8,219 bases of DNA from Methylophaga sp. (GTDB lineage Bacteria > Pseudomonadota > Gammaproteobacteria > Nitrosococcales > Methylophagaceae), in the NCBI GenBank assembly GCA_013139345.1, contig WTAY01000243.1, positions 1-8,219 of the forward strand. The letters are read 5' to 3'. The notes under the pieces are model-generated. The model was not told where the DNA came from. It saw nothing but the letters and a program-made list of their open reading frames with translations, and ran no database searches. Of this stretch, positions 1 to 6,553 are shown piece after piece (position 1 is the first letter of the stretch; every line of letters starts with the position of its first letter). Position numbers and translations under genes: made by a program.

Positions 1-877
1 AGATGGTTGTTTTAAATGTAGGAAAATCAGGAAGCGGTTTATCTTTAGGCCATAATGAAGAAGGTCGAAGAATATATTTTTCTTCACCTGTTTTCATATT
101 CCAAAAATGAGTTTGACCATTACCTGCGCCAGTTAAAACATAGCCACCTTTCGGATAAAACCCAACGATATTGACCGAATTCTCATGCTTCCAACTACGA
201 ATCTGTTCACCTGTTTCCAACTTCCACAATCGAGCTGTTTGGTCATCACCACCAGTCAAAGCATACTTGCCACTAGGTGACAAGGCTACGGTATTTATAA
301 GTTGATTAATCGGTGAATTTACGGCTTTACCATCATGCTCAAGTATTTGTAACACTCGATTTTCAATCACATCGAAATAGATAACTGTTCGGTCATATAA
401 AGCTAATAATACATAATCACCATGTTGAGATAAAGCAATTGCCTTGATTCTAACGGGAAAGGTCAATCGCATCATTGGCTCGCCTGTCGCCACTTCCCAC
501 AATACAATTACATCTTGTTCTACTATATCGACTTCATTCCTGAAAGATGCCTTCTCATCCGATACAATCCCTCCCTGCTCAACAGTAGCAGCTACTTTAC
601 CGTCAGCCGAGAAAGCAACGGCAGTTGTTGTGCCTACTTCTTTATTATTTTGCCACGTGTAAACAACCTTATTTTCTTCAATATCCCATAATCTTGCTGG
701 CGAATCGGTATCCCCTACCAAGACATATTTTCCATTGGGAGAAAAGGCCGCGGCATAGCTACTTAATTCACTATGCGCCCACTGATTATCTGATTCACGC
801 TCACTGGTACAGCCAACTAATAACAGCGTTATCAGCAATAGTTTAACAAGTCGAGTAATTGAAGAAAGGTTCATCAT
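1..877 (-). CDS. WD40-repeat lipoprotein, N-terminal part (runs off window)
   Basis: The frame is open from ATG at 877 to the window edge (292 codons seen), so the C-terminus is missing. Residues 1-23 form a lipoprotein signal: a basic start (R9, K12), a leucine-rich core and lipobox LVGC with the lipidated Cys at 23. The next residue is Thr, not Asp, so outer-membrane sorting is likely by the usual rule. After this come at least five WD40-like repeats, at about 41-78, 84-138, 144-180, 194-230 and 235-270. They show blade signatures such as AFSPNGKYVL, ARLWDIEE, VALSPSGKYALTGG, ARLWKLETGE and THFWNMKTGE. Repeat 2 carries an insertion of about 20 residues (100-121). A full propeller would need more repeats outside the window. 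The protein probably folds as a beta-propeller scaffold on a membrane facing the periplasm; its partner is unknown. The start lies 2 bp after the dcd stop and has no strong Shine-Dalgarno, so coupled translation is likely. ATG at 874 is an alternative start. Confidence 0.88.
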   Translation of the reverse strand, partial: MMNLSSITRLVKLLLITLLLVGCTSERESDNQWAHSELSSYAAAFSPNGKYVLVGDTDSPARLWDIEENKVVYTWQNNKEVGTTTAVAFSADGKVAATVEQGGIVSDEKASFRNEVDIVEQDVIVLWEVATGEPMMRLTFPVRIKAIALSQHGDYVLLALYDRTVIYFDVIENRVLQILEHDGKAVNSPINQLINTVALSPSGKYALTGGDDQTARLWKLETGEQIRSWKHENSVNIVGFYPKGGYVLTGAGNGQTHFWNMKTGEEKYILRPSSLWPKDKPLPDFPTFKTTI

Positions 878-879
878 TA

Positions 880-1446
880 TTATGACTTAGGCAGTGTCAC
901 ACCTTCTTGCCCTTGATATTTACCACCACGATCGGCATAGGATGTTTCACACACTTCATCTGACTCAAAAAACAGCATTTGTGCCACACCTTCATTAGCG
1001 TATATTTTGGCAGGTAATGTTGTCGTATTTGAAAACTCTAATGTCACATAACCTTCCCATTCAGGTTCTAGGGGCGTGACATTAACGATGATACCGCAAC
1101 GTGCATAGGTAGATTTCCCTAGGCAAATGGTTAAAACATTACGAGGAATTTTAAACTTCTCTACCGTACGCGCCAATGCAAATGAGTTCGGTGGAATAAT
1201 ACACACGTCAGAATTGACATCGACAAAGCTACCTTCATCAAAGTTTTTAGGATCAACAATCGCAGAGTTAATATTGGTAAATATTTTAAACTCGCTAGAA
1301 CAACGAACATCATAGCCATAACTTGATGTACCGTAGGAAATCACTCGTCCATTTTCACCATCACGCACTTGACCCGCTTCAAAAGGCGAAATCATATCGT
1401 GCTCTTCCGCCATTCGACGGATCCATTTATCTGATTTTATGCTCAT
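880..1446 (-). CDS. dcd: dCTP deaminase
   Basis: This cytoplasmic enzyme deaminates dCTP to dUTP, feeding dUTP hydrolysis and thymidylate synthesis. At 188 residues it matches the Pseudomonas/Bordetella-type Dcd rather than the 193-residue E. coli form. The N-terminus MSIKSDKWIRRMAEEH and the block SSYGYDVRCS (41-50) are typical of that subgroup. The active-site segment GKSTYAR is at 110-116, with S112 and R116 matching the E. coli catalytic Ser and Arg. TLEFSN at 135-140 supplies the catalytic Glu (E137). GGKYQGQEG at 174-182 is the C-terminal nucleotide-binding tail. The family acts as a trimer and is related to dUTPase. The ATG at 1446 is chosen because the conserved N-terminus begins there; the AGGA-like Shine-Dalgarno is weak, about 15 nt upstream. 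It lies 73 bp after apbC and 2 bp before the WD40 lipoprotein, so at least those last two are probably co-transcribed. Nothing needed for activity appears to be missing. Confidence 0.97.
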   Translation of the reverse strand: MSIKSDKWIRRMAEEHDMISPFEAGQVRDGENGRVISYGTSSYGYDVRCSSEFKIFTNINSAIVDPKNFDEGSFVDVNSDVCIIPPNSFALARTVEKFKIPRNVLTICLGKSTYARCGIIVNVTPLEPEWEGYVTLEFSNTTTLPAKIYANEGVAQMLFFESDEVCETSYADRGGKYQGQEGVTLPKS

Positions 1447-1480
1447 GCTTTTGCTCGTTAATCCTGAATAACCTTAATAA

Positions 1481-1498
1481 TAACGTGATTTTACGTTA
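1481..1498. promoter_or_regulatory. Inverted repeat in the apbC-dcd gap, possible operator
   Basis: TAACGT and ACGTTA form a perfect 6-bp inverted repeat separated by 6 bases, 34 bp upstream of the dcd start. On the minus strand its centre includes TAAAAT (1493-1488), a fair -10 box, but no good -35 stands at 16-18 bp. No T-run follows, so it is not an intrinsic terminator. It could be a small operator or chance in AT-rich DNA. Confidence 0.25.
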
Positions 1499-1519
1499 AA
1501 TTGTAGAGTAAAAATTAGA

Positions 1520-2605
1520 TTAGTCATTTTTGATAACAATGTTAGGGAAAGCCGATGAATAATCTTTACCCTGCTTCGCTAATCTTGCAGCAACGCGTAG
1601 TGCAATTGCACGGTAAGCTAATGCAATCTTTCCATCGGGATCTGCAACAACTGTGGGGTGTCCTTGATCGGCATCTTCGCGAATTTTAATATCTAACGGC
1701 AAATCACCAAGTAAATCGACATCATATTGCTTTGCCATTTTCTCACCGCCACCAGCACCAAAAATATGCTCTTCATGACCACATTCACTACACACATGCG
1801 TACTCATATTTTCAATTATGCCCATGACAGGCACGTTAACTTTTTCAAACATTTTTAATGCTTTACGCGCATCAAGTAATGAAATATCTTGCGGAGTAGT
1901 TACAATAACGGCACCACTAACAGGCACTTTTTGAGATAAGGTTAATTGAATATCACCCGTACCTGGTGGTAAATCAATAACAAGATAATCAAGGCCTGAC
2001 CAATTCGTATCATTAAGCATTTGTTCTAATGCTTGAGTCACCATTGGGCCTCGCCAAATCATTGGTTCTTCTTCATCAATTAAAAAGCCGATAGACATAC
2101 ATTGAAGCCCATAGCTTTCAATAGGTTCAATACGTTTGCCATCTAATGATTCTGGACGTTGTGATGTGCCCAGCATACGAGGTTGACTTGGGCCATAAAT
2201 ATCAGCATCTAAAATACCAACTTTAGCGCCTTCAGCAGCTAATGCTAACGCTAAATTAACCGATGTTGTTGATTTGCCCACACCGCCTTTACCCGATGCC
2301 ACAGCAATAATATTCTTAATGCCTTTAATGCCTTGCACACCCTGCTGTACTTTATGTTTAGTGACTTTTGAACTCACTGTAACGGCAATATTAGTTAGGT
2401 CAGTTTTTTGTTGAAGTAAGGCTTTTAAATCTGACTGAATTGTATCGAAAGACCCTTTTGCTGGATAACCTAAAGTCACAGCAACAGTTAATGATTCACC
2501 ATCTAAATTAACGTCTACTTTTGCTTTAGATTCACCCAACGTCATTTGGGCAATAGAATCAGTGTAATCATTAATGATCTGTTCAATTTGAGATGGTTCT
2601 AGCAT
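1520..2605 (-). CDS. apbC: Fe-S cluster carrier ATPase ApbC/Mrp
   Basis: This is a cytoplasmic P-loop ATPase of the Mrp/NBP35 family that binds and transfers [4Fe-4S] clusters to apo-proteins. It has 361 residues from ATG 2605. An in-frame ATG at 2641 would add 12 residues, but the GGAG Shine-Dalgarno at 2614-2611, 5 nt before ATG 2605, and the usual family start (MLEPSQIEQI) favour the shorter form. Residues 1 to about 75 form a MIP18/DUF59-type domain. The deviant Walker A motif GKGGVGKST is at 105-113, followed by DADIYGPSQPRML (133-145) and the Walker B-like DLPPGTGD (211-218). The CSEC pair (C272, C275) is the cluster-binding CxxC that bridges the dimer in this family. The gene stands between the toxin-antitoxin cassette and dcd with gaps on both sides. 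In many gammaproteobacteria apbC neighbours metG; that gene is not seen here. Confidence 0.96.
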   Translation of the reverse strand: MLEPSQIEQIINDYTDSIAQMTLGESKAKVDVNLDGESLTVAVTLGYPAKGSFDTIQSDLKALLQQKTDLTNIAVTVSSKVTKHKVQQGVQGIKGIKNIIAVASGKGGVGKSTTSVNLALALAAEGAKVGILDADIYGPSQPRMLGTSQRPESLDGKRIEPIESYGLQCMSIGFLIDEEEPMIWRGPMVTQALEQMLNDTNWSGLDYLVIDLPPGTGDIQLTLSQKVPVSGAVIVTTPQDISLLDARKALKMFEKVNVPVMGIIENMSTHVCSECGHEEHIFGAGGGEKMAKQYDVDLLGDLPLDIKIREDADQGHPTVVADPDGKIALAYRAIALRVAARLAKQGKDYSSAFPNIVIKND

Positions 2606-2660
2606 TGTTTCTCCAACATAAATAATAGGTGTCAGTAGCAATCCGACTAAATAACCGACT

Positions 2661-2689
2661 ATTGTATACTGGCTTTAGCTTGGCTTCAC
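2661..2689 (-). promoter_or_regulatory. Possible apbC promoter
   Basis: On the minus strand TACAAT (2666-2661) is a good -10 box; GTGAAG (2689-2684) lies 17 bp upstream but matches the -35 consensus poorly. It is the best candidate in the gap between the toxin gene and apbC. No intrinsic terminator separates the two, so read-through from the toxin-antitoxin promoter is also possible. Confidence 0.3.
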
Positions 2690-2711
2690 CCATATAAGCT
2701 TTATGGTTATA

Positions 2712-2996
2712 TTAAACCCGTTTAAGTGCAGCTTTATAAACAGCATTACGTTCGTGCTTTCCAACCGCTAACACCAACACAACAAGTTCATTATCTATCA
2801 CCTGATACACCAATCGGTACCCTGCAGATTTCAGCTTAATCTTATAACAATTATCTGCACCTAATACTTTACTGCTCTCTAGTATTGGTTGCTCTAACCG
2901 CTCTACCAGCTTCTTTTTAAATTGATTTTTAACAACTGAGTCTAACTTTATCCATTCTTTATATGCTCGCTTATCAAAACGAAGCCTATAACTCAT
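2712..2996 (-). CDS. relE: RelE/StbE-family toxin (ribosome-dependent mRNA endonuclease)
   Basis: The 94-residue protein aligns without gaps to E. coli RelE from MSYRLRFDKRAYKEW through GYRLVYQVID to the C-terminus. RelE toxins enter the ribosomal A site and cut the mRNA codon, stopping translation when the antitoxin is degraded. Of the residues reported as important in E. coli RelE, K52, K54, R61 and Y87 are present at the same numbers. R81 is replaced by His (GKHER, codon CAC), which may lower or change activity. The start at ATG 2996 is chosen because RelE family members begin there and GAGG lies 9 nt upstream (3009-3006). An in-frame ATG at 3041 would add 15 unrelated residues inside the antitoxin gene. 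The gene overlaps the antitoxin end by 11 bp, the usual coupled layout. Length is full and there is no frameshift. The name stbE would fit equally well. Confidence 0.93.
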   Translation of the reverse strand: MSYRLRFDKRAYKEWIKLDSVVKNQFKKKLVERLEQPILESSKVLGADNCYKIKLKSAGYRLVYQVIDNELVVLVLAVGKHERNAVYKAALKRV

Positions 2997-3234
2997 CCAA
3001 GGAAACCTCGATAGTCTCTCCACCCATTCGGCTATTAGCAATACTTGCTAATTCAACATCTTCAAGTCGATCAAATATCAGTTCCCACGCATCAGCAAGT
3101 ATGCAATAAAACGCTGGTTTATTATGATTCAAAACTGCAACGGGAAACCCTTCACCACTTGAAACCGCGGCCATAGGATTTTTCTTTAACTCAGAAATAC
3201 TCACTGAACTATCCGCTAAAATACTATTACTCAT
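2986..3234 (-). CDS. Phd/YefM (StbD-like) antitoxin
   Basis: This 82-residue protein precedes and overlaps the RelE-like toxin, so it is the cognate antitoxin and probable autorepressor. Residues about 8-50 (SISELKKNPMAAV, PVAVLNHNKPAFYCI) look like the DNA-binding, dimerising fold of Phd/YefM antitoxins. Residues about 57-82 (LEDVELASIANSRM, ending VSLDEL) resemble the toxin-wrapping tail of E. coli RelB, which ends VTLDEL. This hybrid is known from the plasmid StbD/StbE pair. Start ATG 3234 has a weak TAGG Shine-Dalgarno 8 nt upstream. It is expressed from its own promoter at 3300-3272. Three direct repeats lie between that promoter and the start codon, a plausible binding site for the antitoxin or the complex. 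No sequence oddity such as truncation is seen. Confidence 0.92.
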   Translation of the reverse strand: MSNSILADSSVSISELKKNPMAAVSSGEGFPVAVLNHNKPAFYCILADAWELIFDRLEDVELASIANSRMGGETIEVSLDEL

Positions 3235-3235
3235 G

Positions 3236-3270
3236 ATTAATGCCTACAATTAAAACCTGTATTAAGACCT
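3236..3270 (-). repeat. Three tandem direct repeats, candidate toxin-antitoxin operator
   Basis: On the minus strand AGGTCTTAAT (3270-3261), AGGTTTTAAT (3258-3249) and AGGCATTAAT (3245-3236) repeat with spacings of 12 and 13 bp, close to a helical turn and a bit. Eight of ten positions are identical in all three. The first copy starts one base after the -10 box and should overlap the transcription start; the last ends one base before the antitoxin ATG. This is where an autoregulating antitoxin would bind, but binding is inferred. Confidence 0.6.
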
Positions 3271-3271
3271 A

Positions 3272-3300
3272 GTTATAGTCTTTTTCTTCCTGTAGGCCAA
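3272..3300 (-). promoter_or_regulatory. Sigma70-like promoter of the toxin-antitoxin pair
   Basis: On the minus strand TTGGCC (3300-3295, 4 of 6 matches to the -35 consensus) and TATAAC (3277-3272, 5 of 6 to the -10) are exactly 17 bp apart. The promoter begins 7 bp past the sdhB stop codon, giving the cassette its own expression independent of the sdh operon. Transcription should start near 3266-3264. Confidence 0.65.
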
Positions 3301-3306
3301 TAGTGA

Positions 3307-4032
3307 TTATCCTTGATACAACAACTTATTCATTGTTGTAATTGTGCTTACACTGATTTCTTTCGGGCATACACGTTCACATTCTCGGTAGTTACTACAG
3401 CCACCGAAACCTTGCTCATCCATTGCTGCTAATAGTTTTTCAGCGCGTTTTTTATCCATTTGGCCTTGAGGCAAGGTTGATAAGTGCGTCACTTTTGCAG
3501 CAACAAATAATGTTGCTGATGCATTTGGACATGCGGCAACACAGGCAGCACAGCCAATACATGTGGCTGAATCAAAAGCAGCATCTGACACTTCTTTCTC
3601 TATTGGAATTGTATTTGCTTCACCCGCTGATCCGGTACGAATCTCAATATAGCCCCCCGCCTGAATGATCTTTTCAAAGGGTGCTCTATCAACAATAAGA
3701 TCTTTAATAATCGGAAAGGCTGTCGCTCGCCAAGGTTCAACCCATAGTTCGGCTTCATCAGCATAATCACGCATATACTGCTGGCATGTTGTGGTGCCTT
3801 GGTGTTTACCATGTGGCGTGCCATTGATAACTAAATTACATGAGCCACAAATACCTTCTCGACAATCAAAATCAAAAGCAATCGCTTCTTTATCACTTTC
3901 TATAAGCTGTTCGTTCAAGGCATCTAACATCTCTAAAAAAGAGGTATCTTCACTTACTTCAATCTCATGCTGTTCAAAATCACCTTTTGAATCCGCATTT
4001 TTTTGTCGCCAAATATGTAGTTTATAAATCAT
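3307..4032 (-). CDS. sdhB: Succinate dehydrogenase/fumarate reductase iron-sulfur subunit
   Basis: This subunit wires electrons between the FAD of SdhA and the haem/quinone site of SdhC, at the cytoplasmic face of the inner membrane. It has 241 residues, typical for the family. The N-terminal plant-type ferredoxin domain carries the [2Fe-2S] ligands C57, C62, C65 and C83 (CREGICGSC). The C-terminal domain has CIGCAACVAACP: C158, C161, C164 plus C222 for [4Fe-4S]. C168, C212 and C218 (GGCSNYRECERVCP) are for [3Fe-4S]. All three clusters therefore look intact. ATG 4032 overlaps the sdhA stop as ATGA, with only a weak AAGAA upstream, so translation is likely coupled. It is the last gene of the operon; no clear intrinsic terminator follows before the toxin-antitoxin promoter. 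From sequence alone the physiological direction (succinate oxidation or fumarate reduction) is not settled. Confidence 0.96.
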   Translation of the reverse strand: MIYKLHIWRQKNADSKGDFEQHEIEVSEDTSFLEMLDALNEQLIESDKEAIAFDFDCREGICGSCNLVINGTPHGKHQGTTTCQQYMRDYADEAELWVEPWRATAFPIIKDLIVDRAPFEKIIQAGGYIEIRTGSAGEANTIPIEKEVSDAAFDSATCIGCAACVAACPNASATLFVAAKVTHLSTLPQGQMDKKRAEKLLAAMDEQGFGGCSNYRECERVCPKEISVSTITTMNKLLYQG

Positions 4033-5969
4033 CGGTAATTTCTTGTCGTTGGTCTTACAAATTCGAAATCTAACTCTTCTTTATACAATACTGGCACACT
4101 CAAATTGCCACTATATTGCCATGCAGCAACATAGGAAAATTCTTCATCATGACGCTGAGCCTCACCATCATCCGTAATATGTTCTTCCCGTGCATGACAA
4201 CCACAAGATTCCTCTCGGGTTAACGCATCAATACACATCAATTCTGCAAGTTCAAAGAAGTCAGCAATCCGCCCTGCTCGCTCCAATGTTTGATTTAAGG
4301 TTTCATCACTACCTGTTATTTTCACTTGTTGCCAGAACTGTTCTCTTAGCGCCTTAATATCTGCAATAGCGGCTTCTAAAACACTTTTCTCTCTCGCCAT
4401 TCCACATGCATTCCAAATAATTTGGCCTAGCTTTCTATGGAATTCATCAGGTGTTTTTTGAGGGTCGGGAGTATTCATTAACTGCTTAATTCTATCTTTA
4501 CAACTTTGTAATGCCTGCTCTTCTTCTGGATAGGTCTTGGTGATATCTAATGGTTTCTGTTGTGCTAAATAATTAGAGACTGTTGAAGGCAATATAAAAT
4601 AACCATCGGCTAAACCTTGCATTAATGCACTGGCTCCCAAGCGATTCGCACCATGATCTGAGAAGTTGGCTTCACCACCAGCAAATAGTCCATCAATAGA
4701 AGTCATTAAATTATAATCAACCCAAAGTCCTCCCATCGTGTAATGCACAGCAGGATAAATACGCATTGGTGTTGTATAAGGATCTTCAGCCGCGATATGT
4801 GTATACATATCAAATAGATTGCCATATTTTTCACTAATAGCATCTAAACCATGGACTTTAATCGCATTGGCAAAGTCGAGATAAACACCAAGTTTTTTGC
4901 CATCAATCGCGTGACCTACACCACGACCATCATCACAGATCAACTTTACTGCTCGAGAAGCAATATCACGTGGCACTAAATTACCAAAAGCAGGATACAT
5001 TCGCTCAAGAAAGTAATCACGATCATCTTCTGCAATCTCTTCAGGTTTCTTATCACAATCTTCTTTATTTTTAGGCGCCCAAATTCGACCATCATTACGT
5101 AAAGATTCACTCATTAATGTGAGTTTTGATTGGAGCTCACCCGCTTGAGGAATACAGGTTGGGTGGATTTGAGTAAAACTTGGATTAGCAAATAATGCAC
5201 CTTGTTTATGTGCGCGCCATGCGGCAGAGGCATTACACCCTTTCGCATTGGTTGAAAGGTAAAACACATTACCGTAACCGCCGGTACACAATACAACAAC
5301 ATCCGCCATATGTGACTCAAGTTTACCCGTCACCAAGTCACGAGACACAATGCCTTTAGCCTTGCCATCAATGAGAATCAAATCTTGCATCTCACAACGT
5401 GAATGATGCGTAATAGTACCTTCATCAATCTGCTTACTCATTGCCTGATAAGCACCAATTAATAACTGCTGTCCGGTTTGACCTCGTGCATAAAATGTAC
5501 GTGATACTTGTGCACCACCAAAAGACCGATTTGCAAGATAACCACTATATTCACGAGCAAAAGGTACGCCCTGTGCGACAGCTTGATCGATAATACTGGT
5601 GCTTAATTCAGCTAGGCGAAAAACATTGGATTCACGCGCTCGATAATCACCACCTTTAATCGTGTCATAGAATAAACGCCACACACTATCACCATCATTT
5701 TGATAGTTTTTAGCAGCATTAATGCCGCCTTGTGCCGCAATACTATGTGCTCGTCTGGGGCTATCTTGGAAACAAAATGTTTTAACGTTATAACCCATTT
5801 CTCCCAATGATGCAGCAGCGGCAGCACCTGCCAAGCCTGTCCCTACAACAATGATATTATATTTTTTCCGATTCGCAGGGCTGACTATTTTTAAGTCAAA
5901 TTTATGTTGAGTCCATCTAGTCTCTAGACTTCCCTTCGGCGTATGACTATCTAACTCAAAATCACTCAT
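4029..5969 (-). CDS. sdhA: Succinate dehydrogenase/fumarate reductase flavoprotein subunit (Bacteroidetes-like)
   Basis: This is the catalytic FAD subunit that interconverts succinate and fumarate. From ATG 5969 it has 646 residues. An in-frame ATG at 6038 would add 23 residues, but MSDFELDSHTPKG fits the family and ATG 5969 overlaps the sdhC stop as ATGA. Visible motifs are GTGLAG at 43-48 (FAD dinucleotide binding) and RRAHSIAAQGG with H75 as the expected covalent FAD ligand. IHPTC follows with H269. PRDIASR has R334 as the likely catalytic proton-shuttling Arg, followed by HYTMGG (H409) and HGANRLG (439-445). The N-terminal lead-in (KFDLKIVSPANRKKYNIIVV), the FCFQDSPRRAHS block and the tail ESCGCHAREEH through FSYVAAWQYSG are hallmarks I recognise from Bacteroidetes-type enzymes. 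They are unlike the E. coli SdhA or FrdA proteins. The gene is complete and fits its neighbours in base composition. Confidence 0.96.
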   Translation of the reverse strand: MSDFELDSHTPKGSLETRWTQHKFDLKIVSPANRKKYNIIVVGTGLAGAAAAASLGEMGYNVKTFCFQDSPRRAHSIAAQGGINAAKNYQNDGDSVWRLFYDTIKGGDYRARESNVFRLAELSTSIIDQAVAQGVPFAREYSGYLANRSFGGAQVSRTFYARGQTGQQLLIGAYQAMSKQIDEGTITHHSRCEMQDLILIDGKAKGIVSRDLVTGKLESHMADVVVLCTGGYGNVFYLSTNAKGCNASAAWRAHKQGALFANPSFTQIHPTCIPQAGELQSKLTLMSESLRNDGRIWAPKNKEDCDKKPEEIAEDDRDYFLERMYPAFGNLVPRDIASRAVKLICDDGRGVGHAIDGKKLGVYLDFANAIKVHGLDAISEKYGNLFDMYTHIAAEDPYTTPMRIYPAVHYTMGGLWVDYNLMTSIDGLFAGGEANFSDHGANRLGASALMQGLADGYFILPSTVSNYLAQQKPLDITKTYPEEEQALQSCKDRIKQLMNTPDPQKTPDEFHRKLGQIIWNACGMAREKSVLEAAIADIKALREQFWQQVKITGSDETLNQTLERAGRIADFFELAELMCIDALTREESCGCHAREEHITDDGEAQRHDEEFSYVAAWQYSGNLSVPVLYKEELDFEFVRPTTRNYR

Positions 5970-6553
5970 GGCATCACAAAATAGATATAAAGAGGAATCA
6001 AAGCAAAACCACCTGTCAGAGCAAGTACACCACTCCAAACCAAGCCGTGATAAATCACTGATGTTTTACCCAAGGTTTGTAATACATTTGCGATTGAATG
6101 CTGCAAATGCATCGTTAGAACAAATAATCCTGCTAAGTAAAACAACACCATTATTTCTGACTGAAAAAGTTGTGTTACTTCACTATAAAGTTGTGATGTA
6201 TCAAATAGTAATGTTTGAACAATATGAATAACAATGAAGCTTAATAAGAAGATGATACTGACAGTAACTAATGGGGCAGGTATTTTGAATTTATCGTGTT
6301 GTGCATAATCAATCGTACGGGCTTTGGCATTCACCTTACGAATTTTAACGGCTATTTTCACATGAATTGCAATTACAGCAATCATCAGTAATAACACTAG
6401 CCACCTAATCGGCCCACCATTGTAAATATCGTAAAACTGAGTGAAGATATTTTGCGAAAAAAAGCTTAAATTCGAAAGCATGTGAAAGATAAGATAAGCA
6501 GTCATTACAACCCCTGCCAACGCCATAGTTCTCTTTTGTAATTGAAGTACCAT
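5966..6553 (-). CDS. sdhC: Succinate dehydrogenase/fumarate reductase cytochrome b subunit, five-helix di-haem type
   Basis: This 195-residue membrane anchor carries haem b and the quinone site. Hydrophobic segments at about 9-30, 49-70, 93-115, 133-156 and 166-192 give five transmembrane helices, as in Bacillus subtilis SdhC and Wolinella succinogenes FrdC. Four histidines lie in helices 1-4 at positions suited to two haems: H24 (FHMLSN), H64 (AIHVKI), H110 (VIHIVQ) and H149 (TMHLQH). H152 is a possible alternative to H149. There is no separate SdhD, which agrees with a single-anchor enzyme. The ATG at 6553 shares its last-transcribed base context with the upstream stop (TAATG), and GGAAAG lies just before it. 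Its TGA stop overlaps sdhA as ATGA. Di-haem enzymes of this type often work with menaquinone, but the quinone cannot be read from the sequence. Pairwise identity to known cytochromes appears low, as is normal in this family. Confidence 0.92.
   Translation of the reverse strand: MVLQLQKRTMALAGVVMTAYLIFHMLSNLSFFSQNIFTQFYDIYNGGPIRWLVLLLMIAVIAIHVKIAVKIRKVNAKARTIDYAQHDKFKIPAPLVTVSIIFLLSFIVIHIVQTLLFDTSQLYSEVTQLFQSEIMVLFYLAGLFVLTMHLQHSIANVLQTLGKTSVIYHGLVWSGVLALTGGFALIPLYIYFVMP

Noticed and set aside
444..846. Two plus-strand ORFs of about 72 residues
   Set aside because: They lie antisense to the WD40 lipoprotein, which has a clear signal peptide and repeats, and their products show no recognisable features.
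2603..2641. Longer apbC start at 2641
   Set aside because: It adds 12 residues with no family match, while ATG 2605 has GGAG 5 nt upstream and begins the conserved N-terminus.
2690..2720. Hairpin between the toxin and apbC (CCATA/TATGG)
   Set aside because: The 5-bp stem is interrupted and lacks a T-run, so it is not supported as a terminator or a cassette boundary repeat.
2997..3041. Longer toxin start at 3041
   Set aside because: The added 15 residues are an alternative reading of the antitoxin 3' end; RelE proteins begin at the MSYRL position and a GAGG site serves ATG 2996.
5970..6038. Longer sdhA start at 6038
   Set aside because: The extra Cys- and Phe-rich 23 residues come from the sdhC 3' end in another frame; ATG 5969 makes the ATGA overlap seen again at sdhB.
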